Shown one piece after another: positions 17,347 to 25,704 of a stretch of DNA of 39,023 bases. A program made the position numbers and the translations under genes. Source of the stretch: Elusimicrobiota bacterium (GTDB taxonomy: Bacteria > Elusimicrobiota > Elusimicrobia > UBA1565 > UBA9628); contig JACQJQ010000113.1 in assembly GCA_016204945.1 (NCBI GenBank), positions 1 to 39,023 on the forward strand. Reading direction: 5' to 3'. How positions within the stretch are numbered: position 1 is the first letter of the stretch; each line of letters starts with the position of its first letter. The notes below the pieces were generated by a model, which saw only the letters and a program-made list of their open reading frames with translations, was not told the origin of the DNA and ran no database searches.

Positions 17347-19326
17347 TTGTCCTCGAATGAAAGAGCCGAGCGGCCGCCTTGGTCGCTCGGTTTTTTCATT
17401 CTGCTGCTCTCCGTCCGAGCCCAAGCCATGAACCACACCGTCCTGCATCGCACGCCGCTCGACGCCGCCGGGGCCCGCGCCGTGGGCCTCGAGCGGGCGC
17501 CGTTGGAGGAGGGGCTGTTCCGGACCAAGGCCGCGACGGCAACCCTCGAGTCGCGCGACCTGGAGTCCCCGTTCGGCTTCGATGACCTCGTCGGCTCCCT
17601 GACCGCGGACGTGCCCGCCGGCGGGGCGGTGGAGCTCGGCGTCAAAGTCCGCCTCGAGTCCGGCTGGACCGAATGGTTCTCGCTGGGCACGCTCGACTCC
17701 GAGGGCTGGACCTCTCCCGCCGAGGCCCGCGGCGCGGACGGCGAGCCGGACGCGGCGGTCGACGTCGACACGCTCAAGCTCCGCGGGAAAGCCTCCGCGT
17801 TCCGCTACCGCGTCAGGTTCAAAGCGGGCAGGAAGGCCGTGCGCCTGCGCTCGGTCGCGATCGCCGTTTCCGACGACGAGGCCCCGAGCGCGCCGCCCGC
17901 GTTTTCAGCGGGCCCCTGGGTCCGCGACCTCGGGCTTTCGCCCCGCTCCCAGGGCGACGCGCAGGCAAAGTATAGGCACGACATCTGCTCGCCCACCTCG
18001 CTGGCGATGGTGCTCGAATACTGGGGCCGCGGAAAAGGCCTCGAGCAGGTGGCGCTCGCGGTCCGAGACCGCGGCTCCCAATTGTTCGGCAACTGGCCCG
18101 CGAACGTCGCCTACGCCGGCTCTCTGGGGCTCGAAGGCCACGTCGCCCGCCTCGAGTCCTTGGCCGACGCCGAGGCCGAGGTCGCGCAAGGACGCCCGGT
18201 GATCGTCAGCGTGACCTTCGCCGAGGGCGAGCTGCCCAACGCCCCCATCAATAAGACGCGCGGACACGTCATGGTGATCGGCGGCTTCACGCCCGCGGGC
18301 GACGTCATCGCCTATGATCCCGCGGGCAAGGGCAAGGGACAAGTGCGCCGCGTGTATCCGCGCGCGGCGTTCCACAAGGTCTGGCGCGTGCGCAAGCGCG
18401 GCCTCGCCTATGTGCTGGGCCCCACCTTCCCCCGCGCGTTCGCCGTCGGAGCGCCCGTCGCCGATCTCTGGTCGAAGCCGGTGCGCCGCGCCGGCCTCAA
18501 GCTCGACGACGAGGCGCATCGGTCCCAGCTCCTGTACGGCGAAACCGTGACCGCGCTCGAGTCCAAGGGCGGGTGGGTCCGCGTGCGCGCCGAGGAGCAG
18601 GAGAGCTTCCATCCCTCCGGCGGATGGCAGGGCTACCCGGGCTGGGTCAGAGCCGACGTCCTGGTCTCCGCCCGCCCCCCCAAAACGGGTCCGATCGTGC
18701 GCGTGCGCCAGGCCCTGCTTCAGCGCGGCGACGACCTGCTGACGCTGTCCGTCGGCACGCGCCTCGCGCGCGTTTCCGAGAACGGCGGCTCCTCGTTCGT
18801 GCGCCTGCTCGACGGCTCCATCGCCGAGATCCCGTCCGATTCCCTGTATTCGGCGCCGCCGCGGCCGACCGCCGCCTCGCGCGCCGAGATCATCCGCACC
18901 GCCGAACTTTTCCTCGGCACGAGCTACTACTGGGGCGGGCGCTCCGGCGTCCAGCCCGATCCGAAGATCGGCGTGGACTGCTCCGGCCTCGTCAGCCTGG
19001 CCTACCGCATCCACGGCCGGGACGTGCCGCGCGACTCGCATGAACAGAAGCTCCACGCCCGCGCCGTGCGGCGCGCGAGCCTGCAGAGCGGCGACTTGGT
19101 CTTCCTGACCGACGACGCGACGAGCGAGCGCGTCACCCACGTCATGATCTTCACCGGCGGAGACGGCCTCATCGAAAGCCGCAAATCGTCGGGCCGCGTG
19201 CTGCGCACGACCTTCCTCGAGCGCTTCGGCCGGCCGCTCGCCGCCGTCGAGTCCGGCGACGCGGTGACCGATCTATCCTTCGCCCGGCCCCGCCGCCGCC
19301 GCCTCTTCTTCGGATCCTATTTTTAG
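17347..19326 (+). CDS. Secreted double cysteine peptidase: C39-like + SH3-like + NlpC/P60
   Basis: 659 residues from TTG 17347, which gives a signal peptide PPWSLGFFILLLSVRAQA (11-27); the first ATG (17428) would remove it. Residues of about 85-175 look like the beta-sandwich found before some C39 peptidases. Residues 205-330 are a C39_2-type papain-like domain with C214 (HDICSPTSLAMVLEYWG), H307 (GHVMVIGG) and D324 (VIAYDP). SH3-like segments follow at about 368-440 and 448-500. The C-terminus is NlpC/P60 with C545 (GVDCSGLVSLAYR) and H598 (VTHVMIFTG). NlpC/P60 enzymes with SH3 domains cut gamma-D-Glu-DAP bonds in stem peptides. The next genes are a Mur ligase and an amidase, which fits wall turnover. 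Having two cysteine-peptidase folds in one chain is unusual. A terminator-like hairpin lies within the first codons. Confidence 0.82.
   Translation: MSSNERAERPPWSLGFFILLLSVRAQAMNHTVLHRTPLDAAGARAVGLERAPLEEGLFRTKAATATLESRDLESPFGFDDLVGSLTADVPAGGAVELGVKVRLESGWTEWFSLGTLDSEGWTSPAEARGADGEPDAAVDVDTLKLRGKASAFRYRVRFKAGRKAVRLRSVAIAVSDDEAPSAPPAFSAGPWVRDLGLSPRSQGDAQAKYRHDICSPTSLAMVLEYWGRGKGLEQVALAVRDRGSQLFGNWPANVAYAGSLGLEGHVARLESLADAEAEVAQGRPVIVSVTFAEGELPNAPINKTRGHVMVIGGFTPAGDVIAYDPAGKGKGQVRRVYPRAAFHKVWRVRKRGLAYVLGPTFPRAFAVGAPVADLWSKPVRRAGLKLDDEAHRSQLLYGETVTALESKGGWVRVRAEEQESFHPSGGWQGYPGWVRADVLVSARPPKTGPIVRVRQALLQRGDDLLTLSVGTRLARVSENGGSSFVRLLDGSIAEIPSDSLYSAPPRPTAASRAEIIRTAELFLGTSYYWGGRSGVQPDPKIGVDCSGLVSLAYRIHGRDVPRDSHEQKLHARAVRRASLQSGDLVFLTDDATSERVTHVMIFTGGDGLIESRKSSGRVLRTTFLERFGRPLAAVESGDAVTDLSFARPRRRRLFFGSYF
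17366..17396 (+). terminator. Rho-independent terminator overlapping the next gene's signal-peptide codons
   Basis: CCGAGCG (17366-17372), an 11-nt loop and CGCTCGG (17384-17390) are followed directly by six T (17391-17396). It is 22 nt after the ferredoxin stop but inside the 659-residue peptidase frame if that starts at TTG 17347. Its T tract then encodes two Phe of the signal peptide. Confidence 0.75.
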
Positions 19327-19331
19327 ACGTC

Positions 19332-20708
19332 ATGGAAAAGAAGCCCCTGATCCACTTCACCGGCATCGGGGGGGCGGGCATGAGCGCCCTGGCCCAGATT
19401 CACGCGATGGACGGGGGCCCGGCCACGGGCTCCGACCGCGACTTCGACCGCGGCCGGGGAACCGTTCTGCGCGAAAAGCTCGCGGCCCTCGGCGTGCGCC
19501 TTTTTCCCCAGGATGGGAGCGCTATAACACGCGGGACGGACCTCGCCGTGCTCTCGACCGCCATCGAGGACGCCAACCCCGAAATCGCCGCGGCCAAGTC
19601 CCTGAGCGTGCCCCTGATGCACCGCTCCGAATTCCTGGCCCGCCACGTCGAGAAGATGCGCACTATCGCGGTCGCCGGCACCAGCGGCAAGTCCACCGTC
19701 GTCGCCATGATCTTCGAAATTCTGGAGGCCGCCGGGCGCTCGCCCTCGGTCATCACGGGCGGCGGCCTCATCGCGCTGCAGCGCCGAGGCCTCGCCGGCA
19801 ACGCCTGGCGCGGAAAGTCGAACCTTCTCGTCGTCGAGGCGGATGAAAGCGACGGCTCGCTGGTCAATTACAAGCCGGCCGTGGGCGTCTTCCTCAACCT
19901 GACCAAGGATCACCTCGAGGTTTCCGCCCTGCGCGATATCTTCCTCAAGTTCAGGAGCAACGCGGCGACAGCGCTCGTGAACGCCGACGACCCCGCGCTC
20001 GCGGATCTCCGCGCCGATTCGACCTTCGGCTTGGAGTCCGGCTCGGCGCGCGCGGAAGGCCTCGAGCTGAGCCCGGCCGGCTCGACGTTCCGAGTCAAGA
20101 ACGTCGCGTTCGAGCTCCCCGTTCCAGGCCGTCACAACGCCGCCAACGCCGTGGCCGCCGTCGCGGCGTGCCTCAACGAGGGCGTCGGCCTCCAGGACTG
20201 CCGCCGGGCGTTGGCCGCCTTCCAGGGAGTCGCGCGCCGCTTTCAGAGCCTCGGAACGGCGCGCGGGGTGGAGGTCGTCGATGATTTCGCCCACAACCCG
20301 GCCAAGATCGAAGCGACCTTGACCGCGGCCCGCCTGCGCGCCGGCCGGATCCTGGCCGTCTACCAGCCTCACGGCTTCGCGCCGACTCGCCACCTCAAAA
20401 ACGAGCTGATCGCGGCCTTCGCCGAGGGCCTGCGCCCCGATGATCGGCTCTGGCTTCCGGACATCTACTACGTCGGCGGCACCGCCGATAAGGACATCTC
20501 ATCGGAAGACGTGGTCAAGCCCCTGCGCGCCCGAGGCCTGAACGCCTTTCACGTCGCGGACCGCGCCGCGATCGTTCCCCTCATAGCGGCCGAGGCGCGC
20601 GCGGGCGACTTGGTCCTGGTGATGGGCGCGCGCGATCCCTCCCTGTCGGACTTCGCCCGCGCCGTCTTGGCGGCCCTAAAAATGGAGCGACTCGGCTCCG
20701 CCGTCTAG
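19332..20708 (+). CDS. Mur ligase of the MurC/Mpl type
   Basis: 458 residues, usual MurC/Mpl length. Residues 8-20 (HFTGIGGAGMSAL) form the UDP-MurNAc-binding N-terminal motif. The ATP loop is GTSGKST (116-122) instead of the usual GTHGKTT. EADESDGSL (169-177) is a MurC/Mpl signature, and VVDDFAHNPAKIEATL (316-330) replaces the common DDYGHHPTEI, with Asn for the second His. The enzyme should attach L-Ala (MurC) or recycled L-Ala-gamma-D-Glu-DAP tripeptide (Mpl) to UDP-MurNAc in the cytoplasm. The neighbours, an NlpC/P60 peptidase before and an amidase after, favour recycling, but an essential MurC role cannot be excluded. The ATG lies 5 nt after the preceding stop. Confidence 0.82.
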   Translation: MEKKPLIHFTGIGGAGMSALAQIHAMDGGPATGSDRDFDRGRGTVLREKLAALGVRLFPQDGSAITRGTDLAVLSTAIEDANPEIAAAKSLSVPLMHRSEFLARHVEKMRTIAVAGTSGKSTVVAMIFEILEAAGRSPSVITGGGLIALQRRGLAGNAWRGKSNLLVVEADESDGSLVNYKPAVGVFLNLTKDHLEVSALRDIFLKFRSNAATALVNADDPALADLRADSTFGLESGSARAEGLELSPAGSTFRVKNVAFELPVPGRHNAANAVAAVAACLNEGVGLQDCRRALAAFQGVARRFQSLGTARGVEVVDDFAHNPAKIEATLTAARLRAGRILAVYQPHGFAPTRHLKNELIAAFAEGLRPDDRLWLPDIYYVGGTADKDISSEDVVKPLRARGLNAFHVADRAAIVPLIAAEARAGDLVLVMGARDPSLSDFARAVLAALKMERLGSAV

Positions 20709-20730
20709 AAAAAGTTTGTAGGATTTCGCC

Positions 20731-22530
20731 ATGAAGCGAGCGTTCGCGGCCGCGTTGTTCCTGGCCTTGTCCCTCCCCGCCGCCGCCCGTCCCAAACAAG
20801 CGCCCGCCAAGGACGCGCCAAGGGCCGCGCCTCCCCTCCATCCGACGCGCTCGACCGAGCCGATCGTCTTCGTCTGGCCGCCCGAGAACATGCCGCTCGC
20901 GGCCGAAGGGGAATTCATCTTCGGCTCCGTCGCCGTCGCGACCGCCGGCTTCGTCATCAACGGGACCAGCGTCGCGGTCCACCCCGACGGCGGCTTCATC
21001 GCGTGGCTGCCGATCGCCCCCGGCACGTTCACATTTCGGGGCGAGTTGGCCCTGTCAGCGGGAACGGCGACGGCCGAGCGCCGCATCCTCGTGCCCTTGC
21101 CCCCGGCGCCCTTGCCGGGCAAACTGGCCGTCGATTCTGCCTCTCTCTTCCCCAAATCCGACCTCGAACTGCGCGGCGGCGACCTCTTGACGGTCCGCAT
21201 GAAAGGCACGCCGGGAAAGGACGCGCGCTTCCGCGTCGGCAAGGGCGTCTGGCGGCCGATGCGCGCCGCGAACGCGGCGCTCGGAATCTACGAGGGGACG
21301 GCTCTCATCGCGCCCGGCGCGGACTTCGAGCCGAGCTTCGTCGAATACGAGCTCGGCCGGGGCTGGTCCTCGGTGAAGGCCAAGGGAACGGCGCGCGTGT
21401 CCGCCTCCGCGAGCCCCCCCGCGGTCGCCGCGGTGAAAACGAGCACGTCCGGCTTCGCCAACATAAAGACCGGGCCCACGAACGGTTTTTTGATGTTCCC
21501 GCTCCCAGGCACCCGGCTTCCGGTGACGGGCCGCGACGGCGGCCTCCTGCGCGTGCGCCTGTCCGACTCCCTGTCGGGCTGGATCGAGGCGAAGGACGTC
21601 GCGGTCGCGGCCGCGGCTCCCCGCGCCGTGACGGGCACGATCGCGGCGAGCAAGACCGATCTCGGCGCGCTGGTGAAGATCGGCCTCTCGGAAAAGGCCG
21701 CCTTCGACGTGGAGGCCTCGGCCGGGCTCGACGCGCTGACGGTGCGCCTCTACAACGCGACCGGGCACACGAACTGGATGCTCAACGACGCGCCCGAATT
21801 CGTCCGGGAGATCCGCTGGCGCCAGGAATCGACCGACGTCGTGGCCGTGACCATCCTTCTTAAGACGCACGAGCCGCTATGGGGATGGTGGCCGTCCTAC
21901 GAGGGGAACGCCCTGCTCCTGGAGCTTCGCCGCGCTCCTAAAATATCGACGAAGAATCCGCTCTCGGGCATCAAGGTCATGCTCGATCCCGGACACATGC
22001 CGTCGATGCCCAGCGCGACGGGCCCTCTCGGCACCAGCGAGATGGACGCCAACTACGCCATCGCCCTGGCGGCGAAGGCCCGCCTCGAGCGCGCGGGCGC
22101 CGCCGTTCTGATGACGCGCGACGGTCCCCTGCACGAGGTCTCGCTCGCGGAAAGACCGCGGCAAGCCGTCGAGCGCGGCGCCGACCTCTTCGTGAGCCTG
22201 CACAACAACGCGCTGCCCGACGGCGAAAATCCGTTCGCCAAGCCGCGAGGCTTCACCGTCTTCTATTACCACCCGCAAAGCCTCGAGCTCGGCCGCGCCG
22301 TGCACGAGGCCTATCGCGGGCGCATCAAGCTCGCCGACGAGGGGCTGCGCTGGGGCAATCTGCTCGTCGCCCGCCAAAGCGCCATGCCGGCGATCCTCGT
22401 GGAGAACGCCTACATGATCTTTCCCGACCAGGAAGCGCTTCTTAATTCCGCGTTGTTCCGCGACGAGCTCGCCAAGGCGCTCGTCGAGGGCCTCGAAAAA
22501 TTCCTGCGCTCGGCCCGGAGAAAACCTTGA
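20731..22530 (+). CDS. N-acetylmuramoyl-L-alanine amidase (Amidase_3) with long N-terminal region
   Basis: 599 residues. A signal peptide (1-19) precedes about 390 residues without recognised catalytic motifs: beta-rich segments resembling Ig- or SH3-like domains and an AMIN-like stretch (about 320-400, including LTVRLYNATGHTNW). The C-terminal Amidase_3 domain (415-595) has all zinc and catalytic residues: H422 (VMLDPGHM), E437 (TSEMDANYAIALA), H491 (VSLHNNA) and E558 (ILVENAYM). It cleaves the MurNAc-L-Ala amide bond in periplasmic peptidoglycan, releasing stem peptides. It is third in a wall-turnover block after the double peptidase and the Mur ligase. A TAGGAT sequence upstream may serve as a ribosome binding site. 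Confidence 0.9.
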   Translation: MKRAFAAALFLALSLPAAARPKQAPAKDAPRAAPPLHPTRSTEPIVFVWPPENMPLAAEGEFIFGSVAVATAGFVINGTSVAVHPDGGFIAWLPIAPGTFTFRGELALSAGTATAERRILVPLPPAPLPGKLAVDSASLFPKSDLELRGGDLLTVRMKGTPGKDARFRVGKGVWRPMRAANAALGIYEGTALIAPGADFEPSFVEYELGRGWSSVKAKGTARVSASASPPAVAAVKTSTSGFANIKTGPTNGFLMFPLPGTRLPVTGRDGGLLRVRLSDSLSGWIEAKDVAVAAAAPRAVTGTIAASKTDLGALVKIGLSEKAAFDVEASAGLDALTVRLYNATGHTNWMLNDAPEFVREIRWRQESTDVVAVTILLKTHEPLWGWWPSYEGNALLLELRRAPKISTKNPLSGIKVMLDPGHMPSMPSATGPLGTSEMDANYAIALAAKARLERAGAAVLMTRDGPLHEVSLAERPRQAVERGADLFVSLHNNALPDGENPFAKPRGFTVFYYHPQSLELGRAVHEAYRGRIKLADEGLRWGNLLVARQSAMPAILVENAYMIFPDQEALLNSALFRDELAKALVEGLEKFLRSARRKP

Positions 22531-23411
22531 TCTCCCCCGGGGCCGGCCCCCTGTCCGCTCTCGTCGACCTGCTTCAGTTCCTCTCCTCGGCGAAAGAGAC
22601 CGAGGAGGACAAGGTTTGGGCGCGCGTGCTCGACAAGCTCGCCGCGGCGCTGGACTGCGACGCCGCGGCTTACTTCGTCTTCCTTCCCAAGCAGGCCCAG
22701 CTCATCGCGCGCGCCGCGCTCGGCTCAGCCGGCCATCGCGTCGAGTCGCGCCGCATCGAATCCGGGCAAGGGCTCTGCGGCTGGGTCGCGAAGTACCGCG
22801 AGCCCGTGCTGACGAACGACGCCTACGCCGATCCGCGCTTCCTCAAGGATTTCGATCGGGAGACCGGCTACCGGACGAACAGCGTGCTCGCGGTCCCGCT
22901 GTTCGACCGGCTCGAGCTGGTCGGCGTCCTCGAGCTCGTCAATAAGCGCTCCGGGCCCTTCACCGAGGCCGAGCTCGCCTTCGTCTCGGCCGCCTGCTCG
23001 GCCTGCGCCATCGCTCTGCGAGCGATTCGCCTGGAGTCGACGGTCGACAAGGTCACCGCCCACAACGCGAGCATTCTCGAGAACCTGGGCGGCGGTTTCG
23101 TCGCGGTGGATATTCACGGCCGCGTGATGCTGTGCAATCCGGCCGCGAAAAAAATCCTCGGCTTGGCCCCGGAACTCCCGATGAATCAGCCCGCGGACGC
23201 GACCCTGCAGATGATCCCCGAGATGGCCGAAATCCTGATGGATACCTTGGTCAAGAAGGAGACCGTCAAGCGCAAGGATCTTCTGTGGAAGCATAAGGGA
23301 GAGAATCACGTGCTCGGCTATTCGACCCTGCTCATCCAGGACCCCCGCGGCCAGGTGGTCGGCGCGGGGGTCACTTTTCAGGACATCACGTCTTTCCAGA
23401 AAAGGCCATGA
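22527..23411 (+). CDS. GAF-PAS sensor protein without output domain
   Basis: 294 residues starting at TTG 22527, which overlaps the amidase TGA (TTGA). Residues of about 20-165 form a GAF domain (ARVLDKLAAALDCDAAAYFV, GQGLCGWVAKYREPVLTND, NSVLAVPLFDRLELVGVLEL). Residues of about 175-292 form a PAS domain (ILENLGGGFVAVDIHGRVML, CNPAAKKILGL, ending VVGAGVTFQDIT). No histidine kinase, GGDEF or phosphatase domain follows, so it senses or dimerises and must signal through partners. The GAF domain has no obvious cofactor-binding Cys or His pattern. Coupling to the amidase suggests an envelope link; that is inference. Confidence 0.85.
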   Translation: MISPGAGPLSALVDLLQFLSSAKETEEDKVWARVLDKLAAALDCDAAAYFVFLPKQAQLIARAALGSAGHRVESRRIESGQGLCGWVAKYREPVLTNDAYADPRFLKDFDRETGYRTNSVLAVPLFDRLELVGVLELVNKRSGPFTEAELAFVSAACSACAIALRAIRLESTVDKVTAHNASILENLGGGFVAVDIHGRVMLCNPAAKKILGLAPELPMNQPADATLQMIPEMAEILMDTLVKKETVKRKDLLWKHKGENHVLGYSTLLIQDPRGQVVGAGVTFQDITSFQKRP

Positions 23412-23890
23412 AGGCGCCTTCCTTCGACCTCAAGGGCGTCGACGGCAAGACGCACACCCTGGAATCGATCAAGGGCGAGAAAGCGACCATCGTCGTCTTC
23501 TCCTGCAACCACTGCCCGTACGTCGTGAAGGCCGAGGACGAGCTGTGCGCCGTCTTCCGCGCCTACCGGGCGAAAGGCGTCGGGATGTGCGCGATCAACG
23601 CCAACGACTCCGACGGCTACCCCGAGGACTCCTACGAGAACATGATCGCGCGCGCCGCCGAGAAGGATTTTCCCTTCGCCTACCTCCATGACGAAACGCA
23701 GCAAACCGCGAAGGCGTACGGCGCCACGCACACGCCGCAGCTGTTCGTGTTCGATTCCCGCCTGGAGCTCGCCTACACCGGGGCCGTCGCGGGCCTGCGG
23801 GACGCCCTCGATGACCTCGTCTCCGGCCGCGCGGTGCGCGCGCCCGAGACGCGCGCGATCGGCTGCACGATCAAATGGAAGCGGCCGTAG
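23408..23890 (+). CDS. Thioredoxin-fold redoxin (AhpC/TSA-like, CNHC motif)
   Basis: 160 residues. KAPSFDLKGVDGKTHTLESI is the N-terminal beta hairpin of redoxins, and VVFSCNHCPYVV (30-40) places C33-x-x-C36 in the thioredoxin position. GATHTPQLFVFD holds the cis-Pro loop. There is no signal peptide, so it is cytoplasmic. This subfamily with CNHCPYV is widespread but poorly characterised; disulfide reductase or peroxidase activity is expected. The ATG overlaps the TGA of the GAF-PAS gene by 4 bases. Unlike typical TlpA or ResA proteins it has no membrane anchor. Confidence 0.88.
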   Translation: MKAPSFDLKGVDGKTHTLESIKGEKATIVVFSCNHCPYVVKAEDELCAVFRAYRAKGVGMCAINANDSDGYPEDSYENMIARAAEKDFPFAYLHDETQQTAKAYGATHTPQLFVFDSRLELAYTGAVAGLRDALDDLVSGRAVRAPETRAIGCTIKWKRP

Positions 23891-23897
23891 CGGACTC

Positions 23898-24719
23898 GTG
23901 AGGCTCCATTTCGGCGCCGGCCTTCTTCTCGTCGCGGCCCTGCTCTGGCTCGGCCTGCGCCTGTTCGAGAGGACCATGGTCTTCGTCCCCTCGCGGACCC
24001 TCTGGGCTCATCCCGGCACCGTCGGCCTGCGCTACGAGGCCCTGAGCCTCAAGGCGGCCGACGGCGCGGTCCTGCGCGCCTGGTGGCTGTCGGGCCCGTC
24101 GCCCGAAGCGCCCGTCATGCTGTGCCTGCACGGCAACGGCGGCAATCTCTCGGACCGCACGGACAAGATGCGCATCTTTCACGACGCTGGCGCGGCCCAG
24201 CTGTGGCTCGATTGGCGCGGCTACGGCGAAAGCGGAGGAAGCCCCGACGAGCCGGGCCTCTACCGAGACGCGCTCGCCGCCTGGGCGTGGCTCAACGCGG
24301 TCAAGCTCGTGCCCGCCGCGCGCCTCGTGCTGTACGGCGAGTCGCTCGGCGGCGGCCCCGCGATCGATCTCGCGACGCGCGTGCCGGCCGCGGGCTTGAT
24401 CGTCGACAGCGCCTTCACGTCGGTCCCGGACATGGCCCGCGTCATCCTGCCCTGGTTCCCAACCCGCCTCGTCCATACCCGCTTCGACAACCTCTCGCGC
24501 CTGCCGCGCGTGACGATCCCCACCCTGTTCCTGCACAGCCCCGAGGACGACATCGTCCCCTACGAGATGGCCCGCCGCAACTACGCCGCCTCGGGCGCCG
24601 TCCGCAAGAGCCTCGTCGACCTCAAGGGCTCGCACAACGAGGGCTTCCTGGACGCGGGTCCGGCTTACGGACAGGCGATCCGTGATTTTCTCGCCTCGCT
24701 GCCGAAAGCGCCCAAATAG
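23898..24719 (+). CDS. Membrane-anchored alpha/beta hydrolase (BEM46/ABHD13-like)
   Basis: 273 residues. A membrane helix at about 4-22 is followed by FERTMVFVPSRTLW, then LCLHGNGGNLSDR (oxyanion region), LDWRGYGESGG, the nucleophile elbow LYGESLGGGPAI with S149, D217 or D218 in LHSPEDDIVP, and H246 in KGSHNEGF. This is the standard layout of the BEM46/YqkD-like serine hydrolases. Substrate unknown. GTG at 23898 was chosen: it lies 7 nt after the redoxin stop and keeps the anchor, whereas an in-frame start at 23688 would lie inside the redoxin gene. The 3' end overlaps the HNH gene on the other strand by 98 nt. The hydrolase motifs there are intact, so this gene's end is the more trustworthy. 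Confidence 0.86.
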   Translation: MRLHFGAGLLLVAALLWLGLRLFERTMVFVPSRTLWAHPGTVGLRYEALSLKAADGAVLRAWWLSGPSPEAPVMLCLHGNGGNLSDRTDKMRIFHDAGAAQLWLDWRGYGESGGSPDEPGLYRDALAAWAWLNAVKLVPAARLVLYGESLGGGPAIDLATRVPAAGLIVDSAFTSVPDMARVILPWFPTRLVHTRFDNLSRLPRVTIPTLFLHSPEDDIVPYEMARRNYAASGAVRKSLVDLKGSHNEGFLDAGPAYGQAIRDFLASLPKAPK

Positions 24720-25602
24720 CCCCGCCGCCTTCACCCAGAATCCGGCGTCGCTCGGAATCATTATGAGCCCGGCATAAAAGCCGAAGATTCCCGGCCGAGT
24801 TCCCGCCGCCGTGAGCGCGCGGCCTGACGTGATCCATTTCCAAGAAACGCCGCGACAGGCAGCGGACGCCGGTCGTCCCGACGTAGGCGCAGCGCCCTCC
24901 GTCCCGAGCCCAGACCGCGCGGCGCACATCCGCCGGGATCACGGATCCACCCTTCGCAGGAGCGGCGCGGCCCGGCAGCCCCTTCTGCGGGTCGTGCCGC
25001 TTGAGGTAGTCCCGCGCAATCTCGAGGAGGACCTCGTCCATACCGCCGCCGGGGCACTTATGCGACAGCAGTTGGCGAATCCGCTCGATCGCGTCGCGCA
25101 GCGCCGGCGAACCGCGAAAGCTGAATTCAACCCGAATTTCGGTGGCTCCCGGCTCTCCCGGCGCCGCAACGGACACGATGCGGGTGACGTCACGCTTCGC
25201 CGGCGCGAGCTGCAATGAGGCCAGCATTTCATCTATCTGCCGTTTGCTCTTGCCTTCCGCCCGCGCGATGATTTCAGGCGCATCACATCTTCGAACATGC
25301 GGGGCGATTCTTGAGACCGCCGCCAAGGAAAGTTGGCCTGCCGCCATCGCCGAAAGAAGCTCCGGCCTGGTCACGGCGGCACGAGCCGCCGTAATTCTCC
25401 GATAAGCCTCGTCTTCGCTCAACTTCAAGCAACGAACGCAATAGTCGAAGGTCGACGAGTACCCTCTACGCTCGAGGAGTTTGCGCCTGTCGGCTTCGCC
25501 CAGCCAAGCGAGAAAGGAATGCAGCCGCAGGCGCTCTTCGTCGACGAAATTCTCCAGCCTCGTCAGCAGTTGTTCATCCGACAGGTCTTTCGCGCCATCC
25601 AT
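24622..25602 (-). CDS. HNH endonuclease family protein; 3' end possibly degenerate
   Basis: 326 residues. The N-terminal half (LSDEQLLTRLENFVDEERLR, then ERRGYSSTFDYCVRCLKLSE and AMAAGQLSLAAVSRIAPHV) matches a common HNH family in which a helical domain precedes the nuclease. The HNH module is at the C-terminus: DGGRCAYVGT, FLEMDHVRPRAHGGGNSAGN, LRLLCRAHND. Family proteins occur in many paralogous copies; their role is unsettled. After CRAHND the sequence loses recognisable character and runs 98 nt into the antisense of the hydrolase gene, so the natural terminus may have been lost through a frameshift or stop loss. Base composition in 25240-25680 seems slightly less GC-rich than the neighbours. 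Confidence 0.75.
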   Translation of the reverse strand: MDGAKDLSDEQLLTRLENFVDEERLRLHSFLAWLGEADRRKLLERRGYSSTFDYCVRCLKLSEDEAYRRITAARAAVTRPELLSAMAAGQLSLAAVSRIAPHVRRCDAPEIIARAEGKSKRQIDEMLASLQLAPAKRDVTRIVSVAAPGEPGATEIRVEFSFRGSPALRDAIERIRQLLSHKCPGGGMDEVLLEIARDYLKRHDPQKGLPGRAAPAKGGSVIPADVRRAVWARDGGRCAYVGTTGVRCLSRRFLEMDHVRPRAHGGGNSAGNLRLLCRAHNDSERRRILGEGGGAIWALSAARRENHGSPVRKPDPRPGSPRCASP

Positions 25603-25645
25603 ACTACCAGACGATTGAGACCGTCAAAAAGTTGCATGCTGAGCG

Positions 25646-25665
25646 AACTCGGCCTGGGCCGAGTT
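25646..25665. repeat. 9-bp inverted repeat upstream of the HNH gene
   Basis: AACTCGGCC, two bases, GGCCGAGTT. It lies 44 nt before the HNH start and 40 nt after the nth stop. On the minus strand a run of five T follows about 14 nt downstream, too far for a classic terminator. It is next to a TTATTCACA match (25674-25666, minus), which fits the DnaA-box consensus TTATNCACA. Confidence 0.6.
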
Positions 25666-25704
25666 TGTGAATAACTTTTGGGCGCGCCCCGGGTGATCGG
25701 CGCG

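Noticed and set aside
25666-25674. Replication origin based on a DnaA-box match
   Set aside because: A single TTATTCACA without further boxes, AT-rich unwinding region, dnaA or dnaN is not enough.
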